From Eulemur rufifrons (Eukaryota; Chordata; Mammalia; Primates; Lemuridae): a DNA stretch of 64,000 nt. Made by a program: the position numbers and the translations under genes. Under the pieces are notes generated by a model. The model was not told the DNA's origin and made no database searches. It was given only the letters and a program-made list of their open reading frames with translations. The DNA is taken from assembly GCF_041146395.1 (NCBI RefSeq), contig NC_090995.1, positions 11,944,501 to 12,008,500 of the forward strand. Reading direction: 5' to 3'. Positions 1-12,560 of the stretch are shown piece by piece. The number at the start of each line of letters is the position of its first letter. Position 1 is the stretch's first letter.

Positions 1-2090
1 TCAAATATTTATTGATTTAATAAATGAAAGAATCCTATCAATTGTCTTGATGCAAGATTAAAGAGAGAGAATTCTAAAGGTGTTACTGAGCTAGAATTAA
101 TTCACATTGGGCACAATAACTAAAATGACTGTTTTTAGGCCTTTACTACCCCATAGACCTTTCTCAACAGAATTTCCTCCTAGGCAGTTGTGACTAACCT
201 TCTATTTTTTTCTCTATTTCTTCCCTTGTATGAAAATCCCAATGAAGTTCATTATTTTTAGCCGCGGTGAATTGTCTCTTTCCATCTTTGCCTCTCAGCA
301 CCACTGAGAGGGTCACTTACTGTGTATTTTAAAACAAAGATTACAGAAAAAATGTTGGGGGAAAAAGGAAAATGAACCAAGGAAAGTAAAAGAGAAAAGA
401 AGAAAATATGTGCTCATCTGTTGCCGATCCCGACCCGCTGGCAGGAGAGCCGAACATTCCACGGTTCATTTGGTCCTTCCATCTGCACTTGCATTCTCCA
501 ATCCCCCATGGGCCTAGGCCATGTAAAGAGGCTCAAGTTGTCCCAAAGTTCTCTTCTGTCCATCCACGGATCCCAACTATGTGCCATACACATGCGCCCA
601 ACAATCTCTCCCAAAGCAATTACTACTAAGACTGCTGTATGCATTTCCTGGTGCTGTCGATGGTTTGTTCTCTCTCCCAAAACAATCCTGGCATTTCTCT
701 GTCTGCATCTGGACTTCCTCTGAGAATGCTGAGTGACTGGAGAGAAGCTAGGAGAACACAAGGGAAATGAACTCCTTAACTCCTTTGTCACATAGAGCAG
801 AGTTCTACTGGTGGCCCTTGAAGACAGAGACCTTTGGGTAGAACTACAGGCTATGCTGACGTGCTGTTTGAACCAGTCAACACCTAACATCTGAAATGTT
901 CACACACCAAATATTGTTTTGTTTTTAGTAATCCCATGTTGAATGTCTCCATGTAGGAGATCTCCTTTTTGGCGCATACAAAACAATATGTTCCTTTGCA
1001 AAACAGTAATTTCTTTTTAAAGAGTTTTCATCTATTACTAATGGATGTACTTGAAAGATATTTAATAAATAAAGTGTGTAACCAAAAAAGAAAAGCAGCA
1101 CGTGTTAGAAATTTTAATCAGTATCCAAACGAGCATCTGTTTGTAGCTGAGACTCCGCCAAGTCACCCGTTCCAGTCCACTCTTGGCATGGCGCACGAGT
1201 TTGGATATCTTTATACCAGAAGACGCTGGTGCATCACTTTATCTTGAGTCTCAACAGTAATCCCTTGATACCACAACACAGCACAGAGCACCATGTGTAC
1301 TCCCCCACTGATCAACTACTTTACCTGCAGGCATTTAAATAAATAATACAGAATGAAGAGGATGACAATTCAAATTTATTAAACAAATGCATAGGCCATT
1401 AAGAGCTCGGGCACTGGGCACACCCACTGGCCTGGGGCTGCCCTAGACACCTCGGAACACATGAGAGACACTGCTCCCAGTTCTCCAAGATTTCTTCCTA
1501 TAATGAGGAAATGATGACAACCGCCCCCCTCCATTTTCAGTAAGGCCAGGGTTTCCTGGATAGTAATAGAATGAAACAAAATGCCATTCCTTCTTTCTGT
1601 GTTAAAAAAAAAAAAAAAAGTTCTTAGAGAGAATTTTCTAGGTCCACTTTCTCATTTCAATTCTCCCAATCCATAAAGCCTTTGAATAACAGACTCCAAA
1701 AGTTAGGCACTTGCCAAATTTGGCTGCTTCTTAATGGCTACAACTTTATCAGCTTCTCCGATCCTGGAATCTTCCTCACTCTCATGACCCAGATTCTCAT
1801 TTATCTGCTTTGGAATCCACATGTTAAATGCAGCCACAGAGCGGAGTCCAGGTGTCAAGATTTCCTTAGTTTGCCTCAAGATCTGGAAAGGGCTCACCTG
1901 TGAAGAATGTGCTCACACAGGAAACAGCTGCCCCTGCTTGGGCCCCTTCCATTCCCCCATGCCCCACGTTGCTTCAATCCTTCGCCCCTCCTTACCAGAT
2001 CTCCCACTGACCACAAGGAATGAGCCCCAGACTGACTCTAACATATCCCTCAGCCCCTCGAGTCCATAACCTGCTCCCAGCTCCCCTCAC
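1..2090. other. No gene seen; mostly unique sequence
   Basis: AT-rich unique sequence with no recognisable exon, RNA gene or young repeat. A 158-codon open frame lies on the minus strand at 414-890; its protein has no signal peptide, domain or family resemblance I recognise. A run of about 16 A residues at 1604-1619 follows a GC-richer stretch, but I see no target duplication that would make it a processed pseudogene. Confidence 0.6.
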
Positions 2091-2099
2091 TCATAAACC

Positions 2100-2290
2100 T
2101 CAACCATCACACTTCAGCTTCCTGCATCTAAAAAAATCTGCATTTTTAATCTAATCCATCCCTTTTCTTACATCTTCTCCCAGGAATGTCCCTCTCAAAA
2201 TACAAATCAGACCATTCTTTTGCTGAAAACCAACTCCTTCCCATGGTCTACACTACAGGGCTCTCTCCACTCTCCATTGCCTCAACCACT
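2100..2290 (+). repeat. LINE-2 (L2) fragment
   Basis: The pyrimidine-rich stretch contains the L2 3'-region pattern 'tcagaccattcttttgctgaaaaccaactccttcccatggtctac', split here by substitutions: a phrase for bases that are not easily recovered, followed by 'aaaac..ccttc..tgg'. It is old and diverged and runs into the AC microsatellite. Family call is from memory of the consensus. Confidence 0.45.
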
Positions 2291-2324
2291 GCCTCTCCAT
2301 CGGCTCATGGGCACACTCACGTAT

Positions 2325-2328
<4 letters not shown>

Positions 2329-2362
<34 letters not shown>
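2329..2362. repeat. (AC)n microsatellite
   Basis: About 17 uninterrupted AC dinucleotides, directly after the L2-like sequence. It is long enough to be length-polymorphic. Confidence 0.95.
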
Positions 2363-2366
<4 letters not shown>

Positions 2367-2422
2367 CCCTTACAGGACTGGCTTCTTCCATCTTTCAGAG
2401 CTTAGCTTCTTAGAGAAAACTG

Positions 2423-2932
2423 TGCTGGGCAGAATAACAGCCTCCCCAAGGTGTCTACACCCTAATCTCCAGAGCCTGCAAATATGTTTGGCTCCACAGC
2501 AAAGGCGAATTATGGCTACAGATAGATTCGCGTTGCTAATCAGCTGACTTCGGATAAGGAGATCGTCCTGTGTTATTGTGGCATTCCCAATGTAATCCTA
2601 AGAGTCCTTACAAGTGGAAGAGGACGTTATGGCTGTGGAAGAGAGAACTTGAGAGGCGGCAGCAGGAGAAGACTCAGTGTCCTTAAAGATGGAGGAAAAG
2701 AGCCAGGAGCCAGGGACTGGGGTTGATGAGATGCTAGAAAGGGCAAGAAAGTGGATTCTCCCCAGAGCCCCCAAGAGGAAGGCAGCCCAGCTGGCACCGT
2801 GGATTTAGCTCAGTGAGACTCATGTTGTAATTGTGAACTACAGAACTGTAAGACGACATGAGTTTCTGTTGTTTTAGTTAAGCCGCTAAGTTTGAGGGAG
2901 TTTGTTACAGAAGCAATGGGAAAGTGACACAT
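2423..2932 (+). mobile_element. MaLR/ERVL-like solo LTR, old
   Basis: The order of segments follows the MaLR-type LTR plan: a start like 'gcagaataacagcctcccc', then 'cccaatgtaatcctaagag', 'tccttacaagtgga', 'gattctccccagagccccc', 'gaactgtaaga', and an end of 'gttacagaagcaatggga'. No internal retroviral region is next to it, so it is a solitary LTR. The subfamily cannot be assigned by eye, and no clean target duplication was found. Confidence 0.6.
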
Positions 2933-3539
2933 AGACTCTCTCACTAGTACAGACCCCATCCTGTGATTGACCAGATTTATTCAACAGATCTTTACTGAGC
3001 AGTTTTCGTGTATCAAATGCGGTTCCTGCTTCTGCAGATACATCCAGTGAGCAAAATCGACAGAAATCCCGTCCCTCATTTTGCTTTCAAGCTAGCTCGT
3101 AAGCCCCTTATTTGGTTTCTCCATCACAATTTGGGGGTTTTTATATAATATTTTGCTCATTCTTTGGGTTTTTGTTTGGGGAGTTTCTTTTTGTTATTTT
3201 GCTTGACTTGCCCACGAGAGATACCATGTCTATCTAGGTCATCATTAGGCAACTCCAATGGAGTGTCTCTGTCACATAATGTGTCCAATAAATATTTATT
3301 GAATCAATAAGAGAACAACTCAGATAATGAAGGGTCTTCTGACAATGCATATTCCCCAGAAATTCTTCTTCTTGCTGTTTATTTTCTCCGGTTCCCTTTT
3401 CTTCTGTACATTTATTAATCCAAGACCCATGGATCCACATGTATAAAGGAACTATGGCTCCAAAGCATCCTAGTAATCAGGCTGTAAACAATTTGGTGTG
3501 TTTAATCCCCAAATGGCGGTGACATGCTATTTCTTTCCT

Positions 3540-3685
3540 CGATTGTGTCTTGTATCTCCCCGACTGATGGCTCCTAGAGAAAAGAAACCATGTCTTACTC
3601 CTTAATTGTCTTTTTGATCCCAGCACTGGTTACTGTGCCTGAAACACTCAATATCTGATTGTTGAATGAGGAAATGAACAATAAA
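3540..3685 (+). repeat. LINE-2 3' end
   Basis: Shows the L2 terminal pattern: 'gatggctcctagagaa', 'accatgtcttactcctta', 'tgatcccagcactggt', 'ctgtgcctgaaacactcaat' and the end 'tgattgttgaatgagg'. The segment at 3100-3310, ending 'aataaatatttattgaatc', may be another copy of the same kind. Both are ancient. Confidence 0.65.
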
Positions 3686-3689
3686 TGTA

Positions 3690-6600
3690 TAGACTTCAGA
3701 TTGCAAATGTTTGTAAATTGAGGCTTTGTATGAAAAATTCTGGGTTTCCTCCTACGCAGAAGACATACAGCAAACTTGACTTCTACACTTAGCAGGATCC
3801 TCCAAGAAAGAGAGTGGGCACTTGCCCGGTGGTGTCTGGCTTTTATTTGGGAGGCAGGGTTGGTGAGTGCCTGGAGCGATTTTTCATATTTATGTGAAGG
3901 AACAGTAATTTGAATCCAATATTTACTGTGCAGTTAATCTTCAGCCCTCTTCGGGGTGGCAATATCCTGCCATCTATGAACATGCTATCTGTTAAGCTGT
4001 CCTACGAATCAGCCTCGCGTATAGAATATCTCACCCCTATGCCGGGACACTTAGGTAGAGGGGGGGACGGAAGGATAGTCCTGGTGGAAGGTGAGGGGTG
4101 GAGGGTGATGATTAAGGGAACAGACAAAGCATTAGCAGAAGACAGAGATGACACAAAGACTGTAATGTCCCAATTTAAAAACCCCCCAAAGTGACAAAAA
4201 ATGGATTTCTTCTTTTAAATATATGTCACATGAGGATATATTCAAGAAAGATAGCTTTAAAATGAAAATCAGTTGTTTTTGCATATGAATGATATATTTT
4301 TAGTCTTTCCTAAAGCTTCACATATTTACTTTTCATTTTAAAGGCTGGAATAACATAAACATAACCGTAAAGGAAATTCAGTACTTCACGGGGTGATTGT
4401 TTTCCTTTATTATACTTCCTCAGTTTCGTCCTGCTCTATTTTGAGCATGCTATTCCTTTAACTTCATCTCCATTCCTCTTGGTTCAGAAAAAAAATCTTC
4501 AGCTTGTAATAAATTTTCTGTTCTCTTTTAGAAAACATTTAAACCACCTCAAACTTTAGCATGGGTATACTAATTATAAGGAAAATCTCAAGTTTGAAAT
4601 TTTCTCCGGACTCATTTATCCCAGCACTTAAATGTCCACATTCCAAAAGGATGACTACACTAGGATTGCAATGCCTCTGTCACAGGTTAAAGATCCAACA
4701 CTTCAAAACCTTTATCCAAAGCAAATAAAAATTAAGATGCAAAGTAAACATAATTTTCTAAGCATGAAGGGGATACGCTGGCTTCAAGAAGCCTGGCTTT
4801 GATTTAGCAGACGGAGTGATGCTTTGTGTCCATGCCTTGTAAGAGACATTCACTGGTTGACGTCTGAAGATACTTATTTTCCAAGATGCTGAACTAAGAA
4901 AAGGATGCCCATTCTTTCTCTTAACTCATACTACCTCATTTAAGCTCTTGATTTCCAACACACTTTGAGCAATAGTTTGAGGATAAATTTAGCTTCAGGC
5001 TTCTCCATTAAGACAAACCTGTCATTGCCAAATGGTGTGGCAGTGAATAGTGGTGATTGCAAGCAACAAAAGGAATGATTACTTAGCGCAGCAGGCCCTG
5101 TTAGTGCTCACATCCTTGAGAGACAAAGAGATACTTTGACAAAGGAGGATGTTAGAGATCCCCACCCTCGGGTTCTTGCTGCCTATCGAACAAACTGGTC
5201 CAAAGCCCTTCTTGCGTAAGCAAGCCCTTCTTCTCAATTGCAAAATCACATTTCTGAGAATGTTATTGCTTTGCTGACTAAACATGCTTCTAAAGGAGCA
5301 TCTGTGTAAAAATATTAAATATATATCTTTAATATTTAATTTAATGTTTGCATAGCAACATTAAAACACTGTTTTTCTTTTCTTGACATTTCAGTTTTCA
5401 GAATCTAATTCTTAGCAGGAAGGCTTACTAAAACCTGGAAGCTGATGGTTACACAAATCAAAGCGACGCTGTGGAGAATAATGAGTGTACAGAGTACTGG
5501 AGCTCAGCTGACTAAAGCACAGCATTAAGGATGCCAAGGTCATTGGCCCCACTCTCACAGAACTATTTAGTGTCACACAGATGAAGAGGTTGCTAATTAA
5601 GGAACCTTTGGCCCTGACGTTGAAATGTCTGCTGTTGGTCACAAATGAGACCACATGGACATTTTAATGAGTCTCTCGTAATCCCAACTGGAAAAACAAT
5701 TCAAATGCATTATTGAAAATCAATAGGATTGTTATTTTTTTTTTTCCTGGTAGCATACAAAAGTAGGAAAGCTGCTTTGTATACAAAACGTAAACAAGTG
5801 TTCAATGAAGAAGTGAAGAGCTTCATGATTGGAAAGGAGAGCTTTCTTTCTCAAAAACGGTTGCAGCTGTGGCCATTTCCAGTAGGCTGGGAAGCAGGGT
5901 CCCCAGCGACAAGCCAGGACCCTGTTCTTCAAAGCAGGGACAACGGGGACAGGAATTTATACTGAGTGGTATGGCCAAATATCGCATTTAACAAGCTAAA
6001 AGGGGTGTCGTGAATATTTATGAAAAGAGAAACATGTGCCTGCTCAATGGAACTTTCTGCCCTTAGGAACAAAAGCCCGATGGCCCTAGCAAGGGAGGGG
6101 CAGAAGGATGCGTGAGCCACCTCCCACCCATTCATGACTGGGAACATAGTTTTAAAGTTTCTCCTGGGGTCCCCTTGGCCGAGAGGGGATCCATTCAATC
6201 ATCGGGGCTTAGGATTTTATTTTAGTTCACACGAGCAACCAAGCTCACCACCTGAGCCAGTAATGAGATTAAAAACAAAATTCTTGAAGAGCGTGGCTTT
6301 GAATCCAAGATTAAGACTGAGGAAATTTTTAGCAACTCATACAATGAATGTTGTCAATGGTTAATGAGTATGTTTAGGATAAATACATCTCTGGCCTTTT
6401 AAATAACACTGGCCCTTCTAGCAACAGAGAACAAGTCTGCAAACACCTGCCAAACGCAACAGTGCCTGTCCCTGTCATTTACACACATTCCACACCTTCC
6501 ATCTCATCCCACTTTCCCGCATGGCTGTTCTCTCTCTTCTCATTTATGCCAACCTCTTGGATCTTAGGCTCTGTTCTCATTTGTTCAAGATCTGCCTTCT

Positions 6601-7600
6601 GTCTTCCTCTTTCTTTGGGTTATTGCTTTGTACTCACTCCCCCAGTTCCTCCACCTTACCCTCCCCTCCCCTCCCCTCAAATCCTGTTCTGTAAACTCTC
6701 TTAGGCAAGGCACGATTTTTCCACCGGTCCTCACAACAGAACCTCCACTGTACCTTGTGCTCCCAACTCCCTGCTTCAGATCATAGAGCTGCCAACTGGC
6801 ACCAAGGGAGTGAACATAACTGCTTAGGCAGACAGGGTAGACTGAGATCATTCTGAGCATGGAACGCTGGGAAGCACCAGTATTTCAGAGATGAGAAAAG
6901 TAGAATAAATGAGAAGAAACTTAAAAAATCAAATTAGAGAAGTAAAGCACTCTTGGAAGTCAATGGAGAAAGGTTTCAAGAAGCTAGTGGCCATCATTAG
7001 TTCCAAACGCTGACATACAGTCAGCTAAGGTCAGAGCTGAACATTCTCCGCTGGTTTCAGCAATCAAATAGATCACTGCGTTCTCAGTGGGATCAGGTTC
7101 TGTGGAATTGGTGGAGGGTGGGGCCTCGATCAGAGTCATGGGCTGAGACAAAAGGGATGAGGACGTAGCTTCCCCAGCCCAGACGTTTGTGGGTGAGCCC
7201 ATCTGAGACCGGAACAGCTCAGCTGAACCCAGCCCAAGTCACTCCCACCCACACACTCATGACCTGCATCAACAGTGTTGGTTTGTCACTTAACTTAGGG
7301 TGGATTTTTTATGCAGCAAAATCAATACATGATAATGTATAAAAATGGACAGCAAGGAAGTCGGGCATAGAAAGGGTCTGAGAATTTGGCAGAGAGGGGA
7401 AAATAAAGCAAGGCACATCAGTGAACGTTAAAGATAGAGATGCCAAGTGAATGTGGAGGAATAAATATAGATGGAATAAATGTATAGGTGTGGGCATGGC
7501 AGATTAAGGAAAGGAGTTCATGGCCTGAAGATGCAACATTCACAGTCCAGAGATGAGTCAGAAGATGGAGGAGAGTGGCAAAGCTTGGACGGACTCTTAA
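3690..7600. other. No gene seen; unique sequence with faint repeats
   Basis: No exon or RNA gene is supported. The pyrimidine-rich stretch 6450-6780 resembles a very diverged L2. A 72-codon minus-strand frame at 6984-7202 is open but unrecognised. The remainder is unremarkable AT-rich sequence. Confidence 0.55.
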
Positions 7601-7605
7601 ATAAC

Positions 7606-7665
7606 GCTGTTGCTAAGAGACCACGTGTTCAGTCAGCTGTTGCTAAGAGACCACGTGTTCAGTCA
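7606..7665. repeat. Perfect 30-bp tandem duplication
   Basis: Two identical head-to-tail 30-bp units, 7606-7635 and 7636-7665, each beginning 'gctgttgctaagagaccacg' and ending 'tgttcagtca'. Each carries an E-box core CACGTG ('ccacgtgt'). With no mismatch between units, the duplication is recent or homogenised. Confidence 0.97.
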
Positions 7666-8024
7666 CACTTCACTTATCAGCACGCTCTTTTCCCTTCATC
7701 CATTGTTGAATTACCTGGCAAGCAATACTACACATAATTTAAATTAATGCTTACTGGATGATTTTTGCCTACCTATTGCTATCCAGTGATAATCCTGTTG
7801 TACCAGTCCTGCTAATTTTTCAAAATAAGTACTCAGGGGGCTATATCCATCCTTGGAAATTTAGCCTATTAGGGTCCCGTACCTTGGTCAGCATCACAGA
7901 ATCAAAGATTTTAAGCTACATGCCACATGACCATTATTTGAAGTTCAAGCAAAATGCTCCAAAATAAATCTGATTCAATCAAATAGTAAAAAAATAAAAA
8001 TTTTTTTTATTTGGAAAAATGGGG

Positions 8025-8397
8025 TGTTATGGACTGAACTGTGTTCTAAAATTCATACGTTGAGGCCCTAACCCCTCAGGACCTCAGAATGTGGCTATAT
8101 TTGGAGATGAGGCCTTTAAAGAAATAATTACATTAAAACGGGGTCATTAGGGTAGATTCTAATCCAACGTGACTGGTGTCTTTATAAGAAGAGATTAGGA
8201 TACAGACAGCAAACACAGAGGGAAGACCAATCGAGGATGTAGCGAGAAGATGACCACGTGCAAACCAAAAAGAAACTAGTCCTGCCAACACCTTGATCTT
8301 GAACTTCCAGCCTCCAGAACCGTGAGAAAATAAATTTGCTGTTGAAGCCACACAGACTGTGGTATTTTGTTATGGCAGCCTGAAACAAACTAACACA
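8025..8397 (+). mobile_element. MLT1-type MaLR solo LTR
   Basis: Starts 'tgttatggactgaactgtgt' and ends 'ctgaaacaaactaacaca', with the middle landmarks 'aggccctaacccctcagg', 'gactggtgtctttataaga', 'caccttgatcttgaacttcc' and 'cctccagaaccgtgagaaa', all in the order expected for an MLT1/MST-class LTR. Flanking bases 8020-8024 (tgggg) and 8398-8402 (cgggg) are a near-match 5-bp target duplication. There is no internal region. Confidence 0.88.
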
Positions 8398-8402
8398 CGG
8401 GG

Positions 8403-9600
8403 AGATTTTCTATTCAAAGCAGAAGGAAACAAAGTCCTAACTTATAAACATGCATCAGGAAGAACGTCAGCAATTTGGATTGGTGAGTGAGAGGAGACAG
8501 ACTGGGGGGGAGGGGGCTGGTATTAACCAGCCCTGGTAAAAGACTAACATCCCACAGGTGCAGTCGGTAATCCCGCATAGGGTATCCAAACGTGTGGCCA
8601 CACACTCACTGGGGTGCGAGGATGTCTAGTCTGGAATGCAGGGAGCCTCAGCATAGGCACAGGCACAATCATGGGATGAGACTCAGGTGGATGGGGTCCC
8701 ATTTATGATGCTAAATTTACATAGAGGAGACTGCATCTATCTGTAGGTATGGAGAAGAGAGTCTGGTTTCCGGACAGAAGAGGATGGGAAAAGCAAGGGG
8801 GGCTAACAGAGCTCCAGTCAAGCAGATCAGTGCCACGGTAGGTAGTCGAATCCCGTGTGAAAACCAGAAGGCTCAGCCGCACACTCAGCACGGCAGACTT
8901 GGGCCAAAAACGTGGTTGTGGGAAGACCACCCTTCAGTAGGAAGTGTGGGCTGATTGACCTGCTGGAGCAGGGCTGACTCGATAGCGCCATCTTCTGGGA
9001 GAATATACAGGTGGTTAACATGCTGCCTGCCTTCCCCAGGACGGTCCAGGGACCCGGGATGAGCAGCGCCTGCCAGGGGCAGAGGTTGTCAATGCTCGTG
9101 GCTAAAGAGACTGTGACAATGTCTGCTGAAACAATGCAGACATGGCAGAGAAACCACAAGGTGTCTAGCATGAGAAATGGCATTAGACTCTCCACATTGC
9201 CCTTTTTACACACCGAAAGGGGATTTAAAATGTTACTCCACATTTCTGCATTCTTAGCACTCAGCTATCTAAAGCAACAGAACCCAGATGAGATTTCCAA
9301 ATCAGTATGTCAGGCTTTACCTTGGGACCAAGTGTGGCCTTAAAAAATGTTGTGCATGTGAGGAAAAAGAAGGAGCCATTCAAATAAGCTTTCTTGCATT
9401 TTCCCTAAAGCTCATTTTGGCAGAGGAATGCTTCCAAAAGAAACACAAATCCTACCTCAGAAAGCCTTGATAATTATTGAGATGTGGCAGAGGTAACCAC
9501 ACCTTGTCTCCTTAGTAGTATCCATTATTAAGAGAATTTTTAAAGAATTTATAAACCTTATTGAAAACTGAATTTAGATGGGAAAATATTGTCCTGATCT
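8403..9600. other. No gene seen; moderately GC-rich unique sequence
   Basis: Contains overlapping open frames on both strands near 8827-9343 (up to 138 codons). Their products resemble nothing I know, and open frames on both strands over the same bases argue against real coding. A poly-G-rich patch lies at about 8504-8518. A CTCF-like motif inside it is listed separately. Confidence 0.5.
8984..8998 (-). promoter_or_regulatory. CTCF-like motif
   Basis: Plus-strand agcgccatcttctgg. Its reverse complement matches 13 of 14 positions of the core consensus CCASYAGRKGGCRS. The site is a sequence match only; occupancy is not known. Confidence 0.35.
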
Positions 9601-9601
9601 A

Positions 9602-10016
9602 TTAGCCAGAGTTCTGATACGATAACGCTATCTAATATACAAACTCCCAAATCTCAGTGGCGCACAACACAGACATTTATTTCTCCCTCATGGGTTTGCA
9701 GATTGGCAGGGATGGGTCTGCTTCAAGCTGCAGGTCAAGTTCAGGTTCAAGTCTGCTCTGCATGCCTCTCATCCTGGGACTAGTGGCTTCCCAGAGCATG
9801 GTCTTTGCAACTAGATGGCAGAAGGACAAAAAAACCACACCTAACTAAACATGTTCACACATTTGGAACCTCAGCTCACACAACATCTGCTAACATTTCA
9901 TCAGCCAAATTAAGGCTCCTCACCAAATCTGAAGTCAGTGGGGTGGGGTGTGTACCCCACCTACTCTGTTGGGACGTAATGCAAAGCCTCTTAACGTATA
10001 GTTGAATTACAGGGTG
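9602..10016. repeat. Medium-reiteration repeat, LTR-like
   Basis: Recognised by the phrases 'aaatctcagtggcgcacaac', 'acatttatttctccctcatg', 'gctgcaggtcaagttcag', 'ctcatcctgggactagtgg' and 'aaagtcagtgg..' type spacing. I know these from a common primate interspersed repeat with LTR character, but cannot name it with certainty. A second CTCF-like core (plus strand, caactagatggcag, 9808-9821) lies within it. Confidence 0.45.
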
Positions 10017-11470
10017 ACAGTGAAGTTGGGCAACTCTAACGCAATCTATCAAAATGGTTTGTCAGTAGTTTCAGCTATGGCGTCTTCAAGAGTACTGGGG
10101 ATTGTTAGTGAATTTCCTGCCTCCCTCCTCCAGCTTCCAGGAACTTTGGCAAATACACGACTTCCACCAATGTGGATTTGTGTCCGCTAGCTAACTCTGT
10201 CTTTATAATAGGGTATATAATTCATCAGGGGGGATATGTCTAAATTCTTTGTCATGTAGGTGATTGAAATCTAATATAAAATTATTCCTTTGACTTTTAT
10301 GAAAAGTTTTTAAGTTAAGAAAAGCTATCATCTATGTCAAATGGACAGTTAAGATATCTCCAGTCAGCCAATGGTGATATAACAGAAATTCACAAAACTG
10401 TCTTTAAGGGCTATTGCCATATGCTAGGCCATGAGGAAATTTGCTTTGACAAGTGATCAGTAAAAAAAGACCACAGATGCAGAAGTAGTGGCACAAGGAA
10501 TCAAAGGCTAAGACAGTAGAGACAAGCTCTTGGGCACTGATGTGGTTCTGTGTTAAAAACAGGCTCTAAGCACCTTCAAAATCAGAGCTTCCCAACTAGC
10601 ACAAGCAGGACTGACCACTTAAATCTGGAAACTTCTTTGTGAAGAAGTAGGAGGTATCAGAGCATTCTGTCTACTTACTTTCGATTTTTTTTCTGACAGA
10701 TATTCTTCGCCTAGCTAGTTGTCTGGTTTAGCAGCTAACTAATGTGAAGGCCACCTTGAACCACATCTGGGTAGTCGTTCTCACTGTCAGCCTTCACACT
10801 GGTTTCACACATGCAAGACCACATTTCATTGCTATTAATAGATTGATGAAAATTAATGTATCAAAATATATTAGAAAAATAAAGGTAAAATAAAAATTAA
10901 AAATACTAGAAATTGCTTCATCTTCTAGAAGTTAGGGCATTTGCAATCTGCACATTTGGGTGGAACCATCAGTAACTGGCCAGGAACAGAGATACCTACA
11001 CTCTACAGGAATGCAAGTTTTCCAGTAATTCAGTTTCTGATATTCTATAAGCATTAGCTCAATATTACCACTCTTATTCTTCCTGAGAACATGTTACTAT
11101 TTTTTATCTCTATGTAGTTCTTGTCATTGCACAATGTAGAGATTTGAGGATATTCCATGGAGTATTTGAGAACAATAAAATCCCATCTTATTGAAAGCCC
11201 CTTAATTAACAGATTTATCCATTATGATTTAAGTTCAGACATAAATAAGGAATTCAAAATATGGAATTCAAAGTGTTACTCTTTTATATCCCTCCTGAGA
11301 ATCCTGAGTTAAAAGCAGACTAGTTGAAATGTGAACATACAATGCCTGGATAGTGACTTCTGGGAATCCCAGATTCCACCAGGATAAACAAAATGTTGAA
11401 GACTTACTACATTCATAGAGTCAAAAATACTAGGAAAAAAGAACCTACATTTTTTTCATCATGTATAAAT
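10017..11470. other. No gene seen
   Basis: AT-rich unique-looking sequence without recognisable exon, RNA gene or assignable repeat. Confidence 0.55.
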
Positions 11471-11475
11471 ACAAA

Positions 11476-11816
11476 CAGTCCCAATTTACAATTTTGGGGC
11501 TTTACGACAGTATTTTCAGCTATGTATGTTAATAGTGAGTACCCATACAGCCATTCTGTTTTCCATTCTCAGTACAGTATTCAATCAGTTACATGAGATA
11601 TTCAACACTTTATTATAAAACAGGCTTCGTGGTAGATGACTTTGCCCATCTGTAGGCTGACAGTAGTGTTCTGAGCATGTTTCTGGTAGACTCAGCTAAG
11701 CTATGATGTTCAGTAGGTCAGGGGTATTAAATGCATTTTCAACCTAAAGGTATTTTCTACTTATGATGAGTTTATTAGTACATAAAAACCCCATCATAAA
11801 TTGAGAAGCGCCTATG
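11476..11816 (+). mobile_element. Tigger-like (TcMar) non-autonomous DNA transposon
   Basis: Carries the pattern of a Tigger-related MITE: 'gagtacccatacagccattc', 'cagtacagtattcaatca', 'acatgagatattcaacac', 'tattataaaacaggcttcgt', 'gctatgatgttcagtaggt', 'ttaaatgcattttcaac' and the terminal region 'ccccatcataaattgagaag'. The ends are roughly inverted ('caatttacaatttt' near one, 'taaattgagaag' near the other). A TA follows the 3' end, as expected for mariner-type insertion. No transposase is encoded. Confidence 0.65.
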
Positions 11817-11819
11817 TAG

Positions 11820-12400
11820 CAAGAACTGCGTACAGCAGAGGCAGAGAACACGTGGCACAAAAGGGCTGCTGAAGCCATGCAGGAAAGGAGGGACAACGCC
11901 TCCTCCCTCACTTCTGATGGCTTTTCCCTTGTCTTTGTCATCACTCCCTCTAACCCCAATCTCCCCCGGTCCTTTCTCAAGAAATCTCCAGTTACCCTAC
12001 TGGAATTTTCTCATTTCTTTCACTTTCCCTGTAACAGCAAGCTTCTCACTTGCTAACTGAGATTTGTGCAGCCTTGAAAAAAGGGGAGTTTGTGGCACAA
12101 GAGTCTTTTCTTTCATTCTTAAATCAACTCCTCCATTGAGCAACAGAACAGCTCTCATGCTTGCTCACCACGTCTCTCCCCACCCGTTGCTTGGTTTGTG
12201 TTTTCCTTCCTCTTGCTCATGTGTGCTCCTGCCTTTGCTTTCTCCTTCTCTCTCCTAGCTCCATTCCCTCCTTTACTTTCAGATCCTCTCACCCTCTTCC
12301 TTTTCCTCACTTTTACTCTACTTTCCCATGTGCCTGTATGTTGATCACTTTCATTCCAATCATCAGATGATGGCTGGGACGGAATCTTGAGACTGTCTAT
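11820..12400. other. No gene seen; pyrimidine-rich stretch
   Basis: 12100-12330 is strongly C/T-rich on the plus strand, giving shadow open frames on both strands. No domain, exon or RNA gene is visible. Confidence 0.55.
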
Positions 12401-12404
12401 CAGA

Positions 12405-12560
12405 AGCATTTATTTTACAGGTGAGGAAGCTGAGGTCCAGAGAGACTGTGGCCCTCCCAGCATCACCTGGCTTGATCTCGGACTCAGAACCAGAAGGCAG
12501 ACCTCCAGATCCAGACCAACAGAACTGTCAACCCCTGAGTGCCAGCTCTTTTCCATTATT
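12405..12560 (-). repeat. MIR SINE fragment
   Basis: 'tttattttacaggtgaggaa', 'gctgaggtccagagag' and later 'ccagatccagaccaacag' follow the MIR core in reverse orientation (the 'acagatgaggaaactgaggcccagagag' region). Confidence 0.75.

Noticed and set aside
8827..9343. Overlapping 138- and 110-codon frames as a gene
   Set aside because: Both strands are open over the same bases, there is no recognisable domain, and no promoter or splice pattern sets one apart.
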